Below are positions 25,893 to 32,122 of a stretch of 32,122 bases of DNA, in pieces. The stretch is from an uncultured Bacteroidota bacterium. GTDB lineage: Bacteria > Bacteroidota > Bacteroidia > Bacteroidales > WCHB1-69. Numbering within the stretch: position 1 is the stretch's first letter; each line of letters begins with the position of its first letter. A program made the translations under genes and the position numbers. The DNA is taken from assembly GCA_902802755.1 (NCBI GenBank), contig CADCNH010000015.1, forward strand, positions 1 through 32,122, given 5' to 3'. The notes under the pieces were generated by a model. That model was not told the DNA's origin. It saw only the letters and a program-made list of their open reading frames with translations, and did no database searches.

Positions 25893-25927
25893 CCATTTTA
25901 AAATAGAATTTCTTTAAAAAAATAATG

Positions 25928-25935
25928 TATATTTG
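25928..25935 (+). promoter_or_regulatory. -7 promoter box TATATTTG for the EEP gene
   Basis: TATATTTG lies 24 bases before the ATG at 25960. With the minus-strand promoter at 25863-25892 it makes a compact divergent control region of about 130 bases between the receptor and nuclease genes. Confidence 0.62.
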
Positions 25936-25959
25936 CATTTTAAATAATTCGATATAGAT

Positions 25960-26985
25960 ATGAAGCATAAAATTCTAACACTGATTGCATTTCTGTTTGC
26001 CGTTAACATTATTGTTTTCGCACAAGACAACAAGAAAGAGGCTATTATCGCTTTTTATAACTTGGAAAATCTTTTTGACACAGAAGATGATCCACTTACC
26101 AACGATGCCGAATTTCTGCCCACGGGAAGCAATCAGTGGACCATGGAAAGGTATCAGAAGAAACTCGAGAACATGTCTTCCGTGATATGCTTGATAGGAG
26201 AGGAAAAGGGTGGAGTAGTGGTGATTGGCGTTTCAGAGATAGAGAACCGGAAAGTGTTGGAAGACCTGGTGGCCACGCCGAAATTGCAGCCTCTCAAACT
26301 GGGAGTAGCCCATCATGACTCGCCAGACCGCCGTGGTGTGGATGTCGCTTTCTTATACAGTAAAGAACGTTTCCAACTGTTAGACACCAGGGCATTTCCG
26401 GTGGTGACCGACGATACCAGTTTCCGTACCCGTGACCTCTTTCTGATGAGCGGCGTGGTGGATAAAACCGACACCATCCACTGCATTGTGATGCACTGGC
26501 CCTCCAAAATCGGTGGCGAGAAACGAAGCATGCCCAAACGTATTGCTGCCGCTACAGCCGCAAGACATATCGCCGATTCATTACTGGCTGCCAATATCAA
26601 TGCCAATATCATTTTCATGGGCGACTTCAACGACAATCCCACCTCCAAGAGTGTGAAAGAAATATTGCGTCCACAAGTGAAAATCAAGGATGTGCAAAAG
26701 GGAGATTTGTTCAACCCCATGTGGAAAATGTACCAGGATGGTATTGGAACGTACGCTTATAGAGACAATTGGGATGTTATCGACCAGATGATTGTCTCTG
26801 CCAACCTGGTGAATCCTGTAAGAAGCAACAGCTACAAATTCGTGGCCGCCAAAGTCTTCAGACGCCAGTTTATGCTGACACAATCGGGCTCTTATACCGG
26901 CTATCCCTTCAGAACTTTTGCCGGTGGAGCTTACCAAGGCGGCTATAGCGACCATTTCCCGGTTTATATTATTCTTGAAAAATAA
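25960..26985 (+). CDS. Secreted endonuclease/exonuclease/phosphatase (EEP) family protein
   Basis: A 341-residue protein with a signal peptide (1-22, ending VFAQ). EEP-fold residues are all present: N34 in FYNLENLFD, the metal-binding glutamate E93/E95 in VSEIEN, RRGVDVAFLY, H179 in MHWPSK, D222 and N224 in MGDFNDNP, and the C-terminal D331-H332 in YSDHFPVY. The family cuts phosphodiester bonds in DNA, RNA, lipids or inositol phosphates using Mg2+. The exported form and its location opposite a receptor and two DUF5689 lipoproteins suggest an extracellular or periplasmic nuclease feeding uptake; substrate preference cannot be told from sequence. Confidence 0.92.
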   Translation: MKHKILTLIAFLFAVNIIVFAQDNKKEAIIAFYNLENLFDTEDDPLTNDAEFLPTGSNQWTMERYQKKLENMSSVICLIGEEKGGVVVIGVSEIENRKVLEDLVATPKLQPLKLGVAHHDSPDRRGVDVAFLYSKERFQLLDTRAFPVVTDDTSFRTRDLFLMSGVVDKTDTIHCIVMHWPSKIGGEKRSMPKRIAAATAARHIADSLLAANINANIIFMGDFNDNPTSKSVKEILRPQVKIKDVQKGDLFNPMWKMYQDGIGTYAYRDNWDVIDQMIVSANLVNPVRSNSYKFVAAKVFRRQFMLTQSGSYTGYPFRTFAGGAYQGGYSDHFPVYIILEK

Positions 26986-27007
26986 AAAAACTGAAATATA
27001 GATAGTT

Positions 27008-27748
27008 ATGGATAAGAAACTCGTCATCATCCCGACTTACAACGAAAAAGAGAATATCGAGAAAATCATCAGAACAGTATTTGGCCTTGGTGATTATCAT
27101 ATTTTGATTATTGAGGACAATTCTCCAGATGGAACTGCTGAAATTGTAAAGAAATTGATAGGGGAGTACCCTGAAAAATTGTTTATAGAGGAAAGAAAGG
27201 GCAAATTAGGCTTAGGAACGGCTTATATTCATGGATTCAAGTGGGCTTTGGCACATAATTACGACTTTGTTTTCGAAATGGATGCCGATTTTTCGCATAA
27301 TCCCAATGATTTGGCCCGTTTGTATGCCGCTTGTGTGGATGAAAATGCTGATTTGGCCATCGGATCACGCTATTGCAAGGGTGTAAATGTAATTAATTGG
27401 CCCATGTCGCGTCTGCTGATGTCGTATTATGGCTCAGCATACGTACGTATTATGCTGGGTATTCCGGTTCACGACACCACAGCGGGCTTCAAATGCTACA
27501 GAGCTACAACGCTGCGTGCCATCGATTTTGACAAGATTCATCATGTGGGTTACGGATTCCAGATTGAGATGAAATACAATGTCTATAAATTAGGCTTCAA
27601 AATTGTTGAAGTTCCTATCATTTTTAAGGATCGTACGGAAGGTACGTCAAAAATGTCCGGAGGAATTTTCAAAGAGGCGATTTTCGGCGTCATTGGCTTG
27701 AGAATCCGTTCGTGTTTCAGAAAATGGGAACGGGTGAATAATGATTAA
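27008..27748 (+). CDS. Polyprenol monophosphomannose synthase (DPM1-like GT2)
   Basis: A 246-residue GT2 glycosyltransferase. IIPTYNEKENI (7-17) opens the nucleotide-binding fold, EDNSPDGT (36-43) follows, and the D-x-D metal site is D92-A-D94 in EMDADFSHNP. DTTAGFKCY and the VPIIFKDRTEGTSKM segment are typical of dolichyl/polyprenyl-phosphate mannose synthases. There are no C-terminal membrane helices, so it is the soluble, membrane-associated DPM1 type. It transfers a sugar, usually mannose from GDP-mannose, to polyprenyl phosphate for periplasmic glycosylation. It starts 22 bases after the EEP gene without a clear promoter and may be read through from it. Confidence 0.92.
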   Translation: MDKKLVIIPTYNEKENIEKIIRTVFGLGDYHILIIEDNSPDGTAEIVKKLIGEYPEKLFIEERKGKLGLGTAYIHGFKWALAHNYDFVFEMDADFSHNPNDLARLYAACVDENADLAIGSRYCKGVNVINWPMSRLLMSYYGSAYVRIMLGIPVHDTTAGFKCYRATTLRAIDFDKIHHVGYGFQIEMKYNVYKLGFKIVEVPIIFKDRTEGTSKMSGGIFKEAIFGVIGLRIRSCFRKWERVNND

Positions 27749-27812
27749 AAATGCGGGGAGAGAATGCTATTTAACATAATATAAATTATAAGAAAAATAT
27801 TTTGTCCAAAAA

Positions 27813-29294
27813 ATGCAAAGATTTACCGCTATTTTGCTGATATTTACACTGTTGTATGCATTTTCTCCCGTGTGTGCGCAAGAGAAAACTTACAATGAAA
27901 TTTCTACACAAGAATCTTCAGAATATTCTTCGGAAAATTCTCTGGAAAAATCAGCACAGAATTCCACGCGAAAATCAGAAGGAAAAAATCTTGCGGAAAA
28001 TCATTCGGGGAACTCACCGCGGAAAATTTTTTATTTCAAAATTGACGACAATATTTCGCGTCCGTCGCAGCGGAAATTGGACAAAGCCATTGAACAAGCC
28101 ACCGCTCAAGACGCTGACATTTTGTTTATGGAATTGAACACTTTTGGCGGTGAGCTGGACGCTGCTGACAAGATGCGTACAGCGTTGTTGGAATGTCCGA
28201 TCCCGACCATCGTTTTCATCAACAAAAATGCCGCTTCCGCCGGCGCTTTGATTTCCATTGCCTGTGACTCCATTTACATGGCTCCAGGTAGCTCTATTGG
28301 CGCCGCTTCTGTGGTTGACCAGACCGGCCAGGTTTTGCCCGACAAATACCAATCCTACATGCGCTCGCTGATGCGCTCCACAGCCGAGATGAACGGCAGA
28401 AATCCGGATATCGCCCAGGCTATGGTCGATCCGGATGTGGAAATCCCTGGCGTGTCAGAAAAAGGTAAAGTGTTGACTTTCACCACTTCAGAGGCTATCG
28501 AAAACGGTTTCTGCAATGCGGAAGCTGATGATATGGACGAAGTGCTGAAATTAGCCGATATTTCATCATATAATATTGAATATCAAAAAGATACATGGAT
28601 TGACAAATTCATTTCCTTCTTAATCAACCCCATTGTGAGCGGCATTCTGATTATGTTCATCATCGGGGGTATATATTTTGAGATGCAGGCTCCAGGCATC
28701 GGCTTTGCCTTGCTGGTTTCAGCGGTGGCCGCACTACTCTATTTTGCGCCCCATTATTTGGAAGGCCTGGCAGCCCATTGGGAAATCCTGGTGTTTTTGG
28801 TCGGCCTTGGTCTGCTGCTCTTGGAAATATTTGTCGTGCCGGGCTTCGGTGTCACCGGCATCTCCGGCATCATTCTGATGGTAGCCGCGTTGGTTCTTAC
28901 CATGACCTTTAACATTGGCTTCGACTTCAGTTTTTCAGCTCCTGAACTGTTTATCAAATATCTGTTTCTGGTGATAGCGGCTTGTTTCGCGGGATTTTTG
29001 CTCTCACTATGGCTGGGCAAAAAACTCATCACCGCAGACACACGCTATGGTTCGCTGGCACTGAAAACCAATATGGATACGGACAAGGGCTTTGTGGCAC
29101 AAGATATGAATTTGACACAATATGTTGGGAAACAGGGAATTGCCTCTACCCTATTGCGTCCCGTTGGAAAAGTCGAGATTGATGGTGAATATCTGGACGC
29201 CACCTCTGAGGTCGGATTTATCGACAAAGGCGAGGAAATTGTGGTGACCAGGTTTGAGAACGCGCAACTGTTCGTGAAGAGAATTAACAATTAA
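27813..29294 (+). CDS. NfeD-family membrane serine protease-like protein
   Basis: A 493-residue long-form NfeD. Signal peptide 1-22 (ending VCAQ). Residues 27-70 are a low-complexity Ser/Glu/Asn/Lys linker. A ClpP-like protease domain follows at about 71-240, with the nucleophile serine S142 in NAASAGALIS and the lysine K178 in PDKYQSYMRS. Membrane helices lie at about 267-410. The C-terminal OB-like NfeD domain spans about 430-493 (YVGKQGIASTLLRPVGKVEIDG). Family members cleave membrane proteins such as stomatin; no stomatin-type gene is in the window, although NfeD is often next to one. Confidence 0.92.
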   Translation: MQRFTAILLIFTLLYAFSPVCAQEKTYNEISTQESSEYSSENSLEKSAQNSTRKSEGKNLAENHSGNSPRKIFYFKIDDNISRPSQRKLDKAIEQATAQDADILFMELNTFGGELDAADKMRTALLECPIPTIVFINKNAASAGALISIACDSIYMAPGSSIGAASVVDQTGQVLPDKYQSYMRSLMRSTAEMNGRNPDIAQAMVDPDVEIPGVSEKGKVLTFTTSEAIENGFCNAEADDMDEVLKLADISSYNIEYQKDTWIDKFISFLINPIVSGILIMFIIGGIYFEMQAPGIGFALLVSAVAALLYFAPHYLEGLAAHWEILVFLVGLGLLLLEIFVVPGFGVTGISGIILMVAALVLTMTFNIGFDFSFSAPELFIKYLFLVIAACFAGFLLSLWLGKKLITADTRYGSLALKTNMDTDKGFVAQDMNLTQYVGKQGIASTLLRPVGKVEIDGEYLDATSEVGFIDKGEEIVVTRFENAQLFVKRINN

Positions 29295-29362
29295 TAGGTT
29301 TCAGGTTACAGTGGTCAGTGGTCAGTGATTAGTGAACCAGGTATGATGTATGATGTATTAAG
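29295..29362. repeat. Heptamer tandem repeats downstream of nfeD
   Basis: The tract starts with GGTTTCA and GGTTACA, then TGGTCAG twice and TGATTAG (29312-29332), and later (TATGATG)x2 at 29342-29355. The 29295-29332 portion is the reverse complement of 16152-16190 in the dapB-lepB gap. Confidence 0.8.
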
Positions 29363-29443
29363 AATTGGTAGCATTAACACGAAGTCACCAACATGAAATA
29401 ACCAACAGCGAAGCTAATTAACTTTCAGTTTTCAACTCAATAA

Positions 29444-29478
29444 ATTGGCACATTAGCACATTGATAATTAGCACATTT
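29444..29478. repeat. Octamer tract abutting the pssA start codon
   Basis: ATTGGCAC, ATTAGCAC, a seven-base ATTGATA, ATTAGCAC and then ATTT precede the ATG of pssA directly. The start codon follows as if part of the next unit. Confidence 0.7.
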
Positions 29479-30198
29479 ATGAAAAAGAACATCCCCAACT
29501 ACATCACCTGCATGAATATCATCTGTGGAGCTATCTCGATGGTGATGTCCCTACATTTCGGTTTTCTGAAATTAGCTGCTCTGTTCATTATTTTTGCGGC
29601 CATGTTCGATTTTTTTGACGGTTTTACCGCCCGTTTGTTGAAAGTTCAATCTCCCATGGGTGTCGATTTGGACTCTCTGGCGGATGTGTTCTCTTTTGGC
29701 GGAGCTCCGGCCATGATTGTTTTTGTCTGGCTTGAACAGTGTTTGTTTAACCAGCCTCCCTCCATTACTGCCCATTCATGGGTGCAAGTTCTCCCCTATC
29801 TCGCCTTTCTGATCCCCGCCTTCTCTGCTTTCCGTTTGGCCAAATTCAATCACGACGACCGCCAGCATACCGACTTTTATGGTCTTCCCACTCCTGCTAA
29901 TGCTTTGTTTATCGGTTTCTTACCTATAGCCGCGGATCGTCTGCCTTTTGTCAACAATTTCTGGGCCGTATTGGTGCTGATGTTGGTATTCTGCTTCCTC
30001 TTGGTCAGCGACCTGCCCATGTTCTCCCTGAAATTCAAACAATTCAAGTGGAAGGGTAACGAAGTTCGCTATATATTTCTTGTACTGGCAGTTGTGTTGT
30101 TTGCCATTTTCAGATTGGGATCCTTCCCTATCATCATTTTATCTTACATATTGATATCTGTAACTATTTTCGCTCTTCAAAAAATCCAACTCTTATGA
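29479..30198 (+). CDS. pssA: CDP-diacylglycerol-serine O-phosphatidyltransferase
   Basis: The start at 29479 (239 residues, MKKNIPNYIT) is preferred over the in-frame ATG at 29461, whose extra six residues fall in the repeat tract. The CDP-alcohol phosphatidyltransferase signature D-G-x2-A-R-x8-G-x3-D-x3-D is exact: D47, G48, A51, R52, G61, D65 and D69. About six to eight hydrophobic segments follow. It makes phosphatidylserine, the precursor of phosphatidylethanolamine. Its end overlaps the next start by four bases (ATGA), so the two are coupled. Confidence 0.94.
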   Translation: MKKNIPNYITCMNIICGAISMVMSLHFGFLKLAALFIIFAAMFDFFDGFTARLLKVQSPMGVDLDSLADVFSFGGAPAMIVFVWLEQCLFNQPPSITAHSWVQVLPYLAFLIPAFSAFRLAKFNHDDRQHTDFYGLPTPANALFIGFLPIAADRLPFVNNFWAVLVLMLVFCFLLVSDLPMFSLKFKQFKWKGNEVRYIFLVLAVVLFAIFRLGSFPIIILSYILISVTIFALQKIQLL

Positions 30199-30785
30199 AA
30201 TACAACTCCTTGGCACTCTACTGTGGCTCTTCTGCTGGCAACAATCCTAATTTCAGAACTTTAGCGGCTGATTTCGGTCGCCGATGCGCCGAGAAACAGC
30301 TGACCTTATATTATGGTGGGGCTTCCATCGGACTGATGGCGGAGGCCTCTAATGCGGCCCGGACTATGGGCGGACGAGTGGTTGGCATCGCTCCAAACTT
30401 CTTTTCCAACCGCAGCGTCATCGATACCAGTCTGGAAGAACTGATTCTGGTGGATTCGATGAGCGAACGCAAGCAGAAGTTAGAGTCCCTAGCCGACGGC
30501 TTCGTCATTCTGCCAGGCTCGTATGGTACTATGGATGAATTCTTTGAGATGATGACCGACGCCCAGTTGGGATTGCACAGCAAACCAGTGGCCGTGGTCA
30601 ATGCCGAAGGCTATTACGACCATCTTATTGCCCAGCTGGAGCGCTTCCGTGCCGATGGTTTTCTGCGCCCATTCCACTACGACCTGCTTATTGTGGCCAA
30701 CGATTTGGACGAACTGTTCGACAAACTTGACCATTACGAGAACAGCAACGACCAGGAATGGCTGAAACATCATATCAACAGATAA
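30195..30785 (+). CDS. LOG-family (lysine decarboxylase-like) phosphoribohydrolase
   Basis: A 196-residue protein of the TIGR00730/LOG family. YYGGASIGLMAEAS (39-52) is the first conserved glycine loop, S90-E-R-K (MSERKQKL) the second region, and PGSYGTMDEFFE (107-118) the third. The family consensus for the last is PGGxGTxxE; here the second glycine is serine (G109S). The glutamate E115 and R92 are kept. LOG enzymes release the base from nucleoside 5'-monophosphates. It is translationally coupled to pssA by a four-base overlap. Confidence 0.88.
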   Translation: MKYNSLALYCGSSAGNNPNFRTLAADFGRRCAEKQLTLYYGGASIGLMAEASNAARTMGGRVVGIAPNFFSNRSVIDTSLEELILVDSMSERKQKLESLADGFVILPGSYGTMDEFFEMMTDAQLGLHSKPVAVVNAEGYYDHLIAQLERFRADGFLRPFHYDLLIVANDLDELFDKLDHYENSNDQEWLKHHINR

Positions 30786-30844
30786 TCCTGCTGATTCGGC
30801 ACAAACCGAAAAGATAGAAAAAATATAAATCAATACTTTACACG

Positions 30845-30869
30845 GCAATTGCTACACTTGTTCAATTGC
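30845..30869. other. Inverted repeat in the leader of the MTA/SAH nucleosidase gene
   Basis: GCAATTG (30845-30851) and CAATTGC (30863-30869) form a perfect 7-base inverted repeat with an 11-base loop, 22 bases before the ATG at 30892. It may be an operator or an RNA hairpin; nothing more can be said. Confidence 0.35.
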
Positions 30870-30891
30870 GATAATAACAAATTTTAACGCT

Positions 30892-31260
30892 ATGACATTA
30901 GGTATTCTCGCTGCAATGGAAGAAGAAATCAGTCTGGTGACTGAGATGATTGAGGCTCCGGTTCACACAGAACTGGGCGGAAGAGTTTTTGTACAAGGCA
31001 AGATTAACGGCATTGACTGTGTAGCCGTTTTCTCCAAATGGGGAAAGGTCGCAGCCGCCATCACTGCCACCTTGCTGATTGAACATTTCCACATCGACAA
31101 GCTCATATTCATTGGCACTGCCGGAGCATTATCCGACAAATTGAATGTAGGTGATATCGTTGTTAGCCGCCGGCTGGTACAGCACGACCTTGACGCACGT
31201 CCCATCATTCCGCGCTTTCAGATTCCGTTGACCGACAAATCGTATTTCCCGGGACAATAG
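30892..31260 (+). pseudogene. 5'-methylthioadenosine/S-adenosylhomocysteine nucleosidase, cut off at a sequence junction
   Basis: The first ~118 codons match the N-terminal half of MTA/SAH nucleosidase: GILAAMEEEI with catalytic E12, GGRVFVQGKINGIDC, FIGTAGAL (the substrate-binding glycine segment), and GDIVVSRRLVQHDLDARP. The family is about 225-235 residues and ends with a catalytic Asp in the second half; that half is missing here. Agreement with the family stops around IPLTDKSYF (31222-31248), after which three odd codons and a TAG follow. The stop is supplied by sequence that belongs to a lipoate ligase gene on the other strand. In the real genome this gene is probably complete. Confidence 0.85.
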
Positions 31261-31673
31261 GAGTTTGTGACTTCAAAACTCTTGATGTCCAGTTGTGGAA
31301 ACGACATACTGATCAACCCTTTAATGAGTTCATATGCCTGATCGATTGTGTAGACGGTATCCGGTTGGGGAATGAACAGGGAAATATTGAGGATTCCCGG
31401 ATCACTGACGACAGCTAGGCCACCGGAATTGCGCAGAAAATAATCATAGTGGTTGGCCAGCAGACTTTTGAGCCCGTCGGCCAGCTTCGGCAGGTGGCGG
31501 TCATTGATCCCCAAGATCAAAGTTGCTTCGGAAGTCGTCCAAAAATGGATGAACGGCTTCAACGTTTGGTCACAGATTTCCAATAAGGCATTGGTGTCTG
31601 CAAAGGCATCCAGCTTGGTGCTTTTAGAATAAATTTGATTGATGACGGTAATCGGAACGTTTGTAAAAGACAT
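31218..31673 (-). CDS. Lipoate-protein ligase / octanoyltransferase family protein, truncated at the junction
   Basis: The 151 readable residues are the N-terminal half of a Firmicutes-type BPL/LplA fold protein: TTSEATLILGINDRHLPKL, NSGGLAVVSDPGILNISLF (substrate pocket), and then SYCPGKYDLSVNG with the conserved Cys and the PGxYDLS motif. The family continues from there with a conserved Lys-containing segment, absent here. The reading stops at 31218 inside the nucleosidase gene. It probably attaches lipoate or octanoate to a lipoyl domain. The sequence style resembles Lactobacillaceae proteins. Confidence 0.85.
   Translation of the reverse strand: MSFTNVPITVINQIYSKSTKLDAFADTNALLEICDQTLKPFIHFWTTSEATLILGINDRHLPKLADGLKSLLANHYDYFLRNSGGLAVVSDPGILNISLFIPQPDTVYTIDQAYELIKGLISMSFPQLDIKSFEVTNSYCPGKYDLSVNGI
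31222..31250. other. Chimeric junction between Bacteroidales and Lactobacillaceae-like DNA
   Basis: Within these ~29 bases the plus strand still reads as MTA/SAH nucleosidase (IPLTDKSYF) while the minus strand already reads as lipoate ligase (GKYDLSVNG). Both genes are broken here. Left of it, promoters are Bacteroidetes-type without Shine-Dalgarno sites; right of it, both genes have Shine-Dalgarno sites. Short shared sequence at the join is what an assembly or amplification chimera would leave. Confidence 0.75.
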
Positions 31674-31680
31674 ATGCCAA

Positions 31681-31686
31681 CTCTCC
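31681..31686 (-). promoter_or_regulatory. Shine-Dalgarno site of the lipoate ligase gene
   Basis: GGAGAG on the minus strand lies seven bases before the ATG at 31673. Such a site is not seen before the Bacteroidales genes in the window. Confidence 0.7.
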
Positions 31687-31712
31687 GTTTCATAAAATAA
31701 ACAATCTTCTTA

Positions 31713-31718
31713 ATTATA
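31713..31718 (-). promoter_or_regulatory. Possible -10 box TATAAT for the lipoate ligase gene
   Basis: TATAAT on the minus strand is a perfect sigma-70-type -10 hexamer 39 bases before the ATG. No convincing -35 was found at 17 bases, so the call is weak. Confidence 0.4.
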
Positions 31719-31796
31719 ACAGACACTACCAAATAAATAGGTAAAGTTGCCGGAAATCGTCAGGGTAACATGAGTGCAAAATGTTGCCGTGGGATA

Positions 31797-31802
31797 TATA
31801 AT
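31797..31802 (+). promoter_or_regulatory. Possible -10 box TATAAT for the DUF1934 gene
   Basis: TATAAT lies 36 bases before the ATG at 31839. The expected -35 position reads GTGCAA, a poor match to TTGACA. Confidence 0.35.
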
Positions 31803-31826
31803 AAATTAGTTAGAACGAGATTTAAA

Positions 31827-31834
31827 AGAAGGTG
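31827..31834 (+). promoter_or_regulatory. Shine-Dalgarno site of the DUF1934 gene
   Basis: AGAAGGTG, close to AGGAGGTG, ends four bases before the ATG at 31839. Confidence 0.65.
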
Positions 31835-31838
31835 TATT

Positions 31839-32122
31839 ATGGACAATTTAACAACTGGCGTTCCAGTTCAAATTCATTTGGAAACCAACATTTTACAGGA
31901 AGGCCAGAAATCAAACTTTGTTTTTGATGTCACCGGCCAATTAGTTCGTGTAGGCAGCAGCCTGTATATTCGGTATGAAGAGGAAACTGAGGATGGCGGG
32001 GTTCCGGTCACCATTAAAATTTCAGATAACGGTAATGTCAAACTGACCCGCTCAGGTGAGAATCGACTGCAATTATTGTTTAGCGACGGCAAACGGATTG
32101 CTGCCCGCTATCGAACCCCATA
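31839..32122 (+). CDS. DUF1934 (YwiB-like) beta-barrel protein, 3' end outside window
   Basis: The frame is open to the window edge (94 complete codons). GVPVQIHLETNI at the start, NFVFDVTGQLVRVGSSLYIRYEE, VPVTIKI and VKLTRSGENRLQL are characteristic of DUF1934 proteins of Lactobacillales/Bacilli, small calycin-like barrels of about 140 residues. The family often precedes argS in Firmicutes; that cannot be checked here. The family is not typical of Bacteroidales, supporting a foreign origin for the window's last ~870 bases. It is divergent from the truncated lipoate ligase gene with 165 bases between starts. Confidence 0.85.
   Translation, partial: MDNLTTGVPVQIHLETNILQEGQKSNFVFDVTGQLVRVGSSLYIRYEEETEDGGVPVTIKISDNGNVKLTRSGENRLQLLFSDGKRIAARYRTP

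Noticed and set aside
31261..32122. Horizontal transfer from a Lactobacillaceae donor
   Set aside because: Both genes at the join are cut mid-family with no mobile element, repeat or attachment site, and the foreign DNA runs to the window edge; a chimera explains this more simply, though read data are needed.

Overview
The window looks like chromosomal DNA of an uncultured or little-studied member of the Bacteroidales (Bacteroidetes) from base 1 to about 31,220. The evidence is the gene content (DUF3276, DUF5683, DUF5689, DUF4412, a TonB-dependent receptor, an alpha-2-macroglobulin), the repeated presence of the Bacteroidetes -7 promoter box TAnnTTTG before genes, and the general lack of Shine-Dalgarno sequences. 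The last ~870 bases look different. They hold two partial genes of Lactobacillaceae type, both preceded by good Shine-Dalgarno sequences, and they join the Bacteroidales part inside two truncated genes. I read this as a chimeric join in the assembly rather than a natural transfer.

Layout. 1-5791 (-) is one uninterrupted, 3'-truncated gene of at least 1930 codons for a secreted alpha-2-macroglobulin-like protein whose thioester site is degenerate. 5812-6214 is a gene-free stretch with a structured dispersed repeat followed by an octamer-repeat tract. 6215-9783 holds four accessory genes: two secreted proteins I do not recognise, a radical-SAM activase-like protein, and a Cys-motif/TonB-C protein. 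9784-10286 is a second copy of the dispersed repeat plus a hairpin array and another octamer tract. 10287-18741 (+) is mostly housekeeping: yidC, a DUF3276 gene, parA, parB, a DUF5683 gene, dapB, lepB and a DUF4412 gene. 18882-25831 is a minus-strand series: TonB-dependent receptor, two tandem DUF5689 lipoproteins, ribBA and queF. 25960-30785 (+) has a secreted endonuclease/exonuclease/phosphatase, a DPM1-like glycosyltransferase, nfeD, pssA and a LOG-family gene. 30892 onward is a broken MTA/SAH nucleosidase and the foreign tail.

How genes work together. The receptor, the two surface-type lipoproteins and the divergent secreted EEP phosphodiesterase/nuclease form a plausible uptake locus, perhaps for nucleic-acid or phosphoester substrates (inference). 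ParA/ParB are chromosome segregation proteins. YidC, signal peptidase I, PssA and the DPM1-like enzyme serve the cell envelope. RibBA and QueF are both GTP-derived cofactor/base pathways and sit behind the lipoproteins with overlapping or close spacing.

The most unusual non-coding signal is that almost every intergenic gap holds short-period tandem repeats. There are two kinds: heptamers with several unrelated units, and a degenerate AT-rich octamer (ATT+5). The octamer tracts abut start codons, stop codons and promoter -33 elements. In addition, a ~240-bp dispersed element in two copies keeps its stems through compensatory changes. I saw no tRNA, rRNA, CRISPR array, insertion sequence or parS site.
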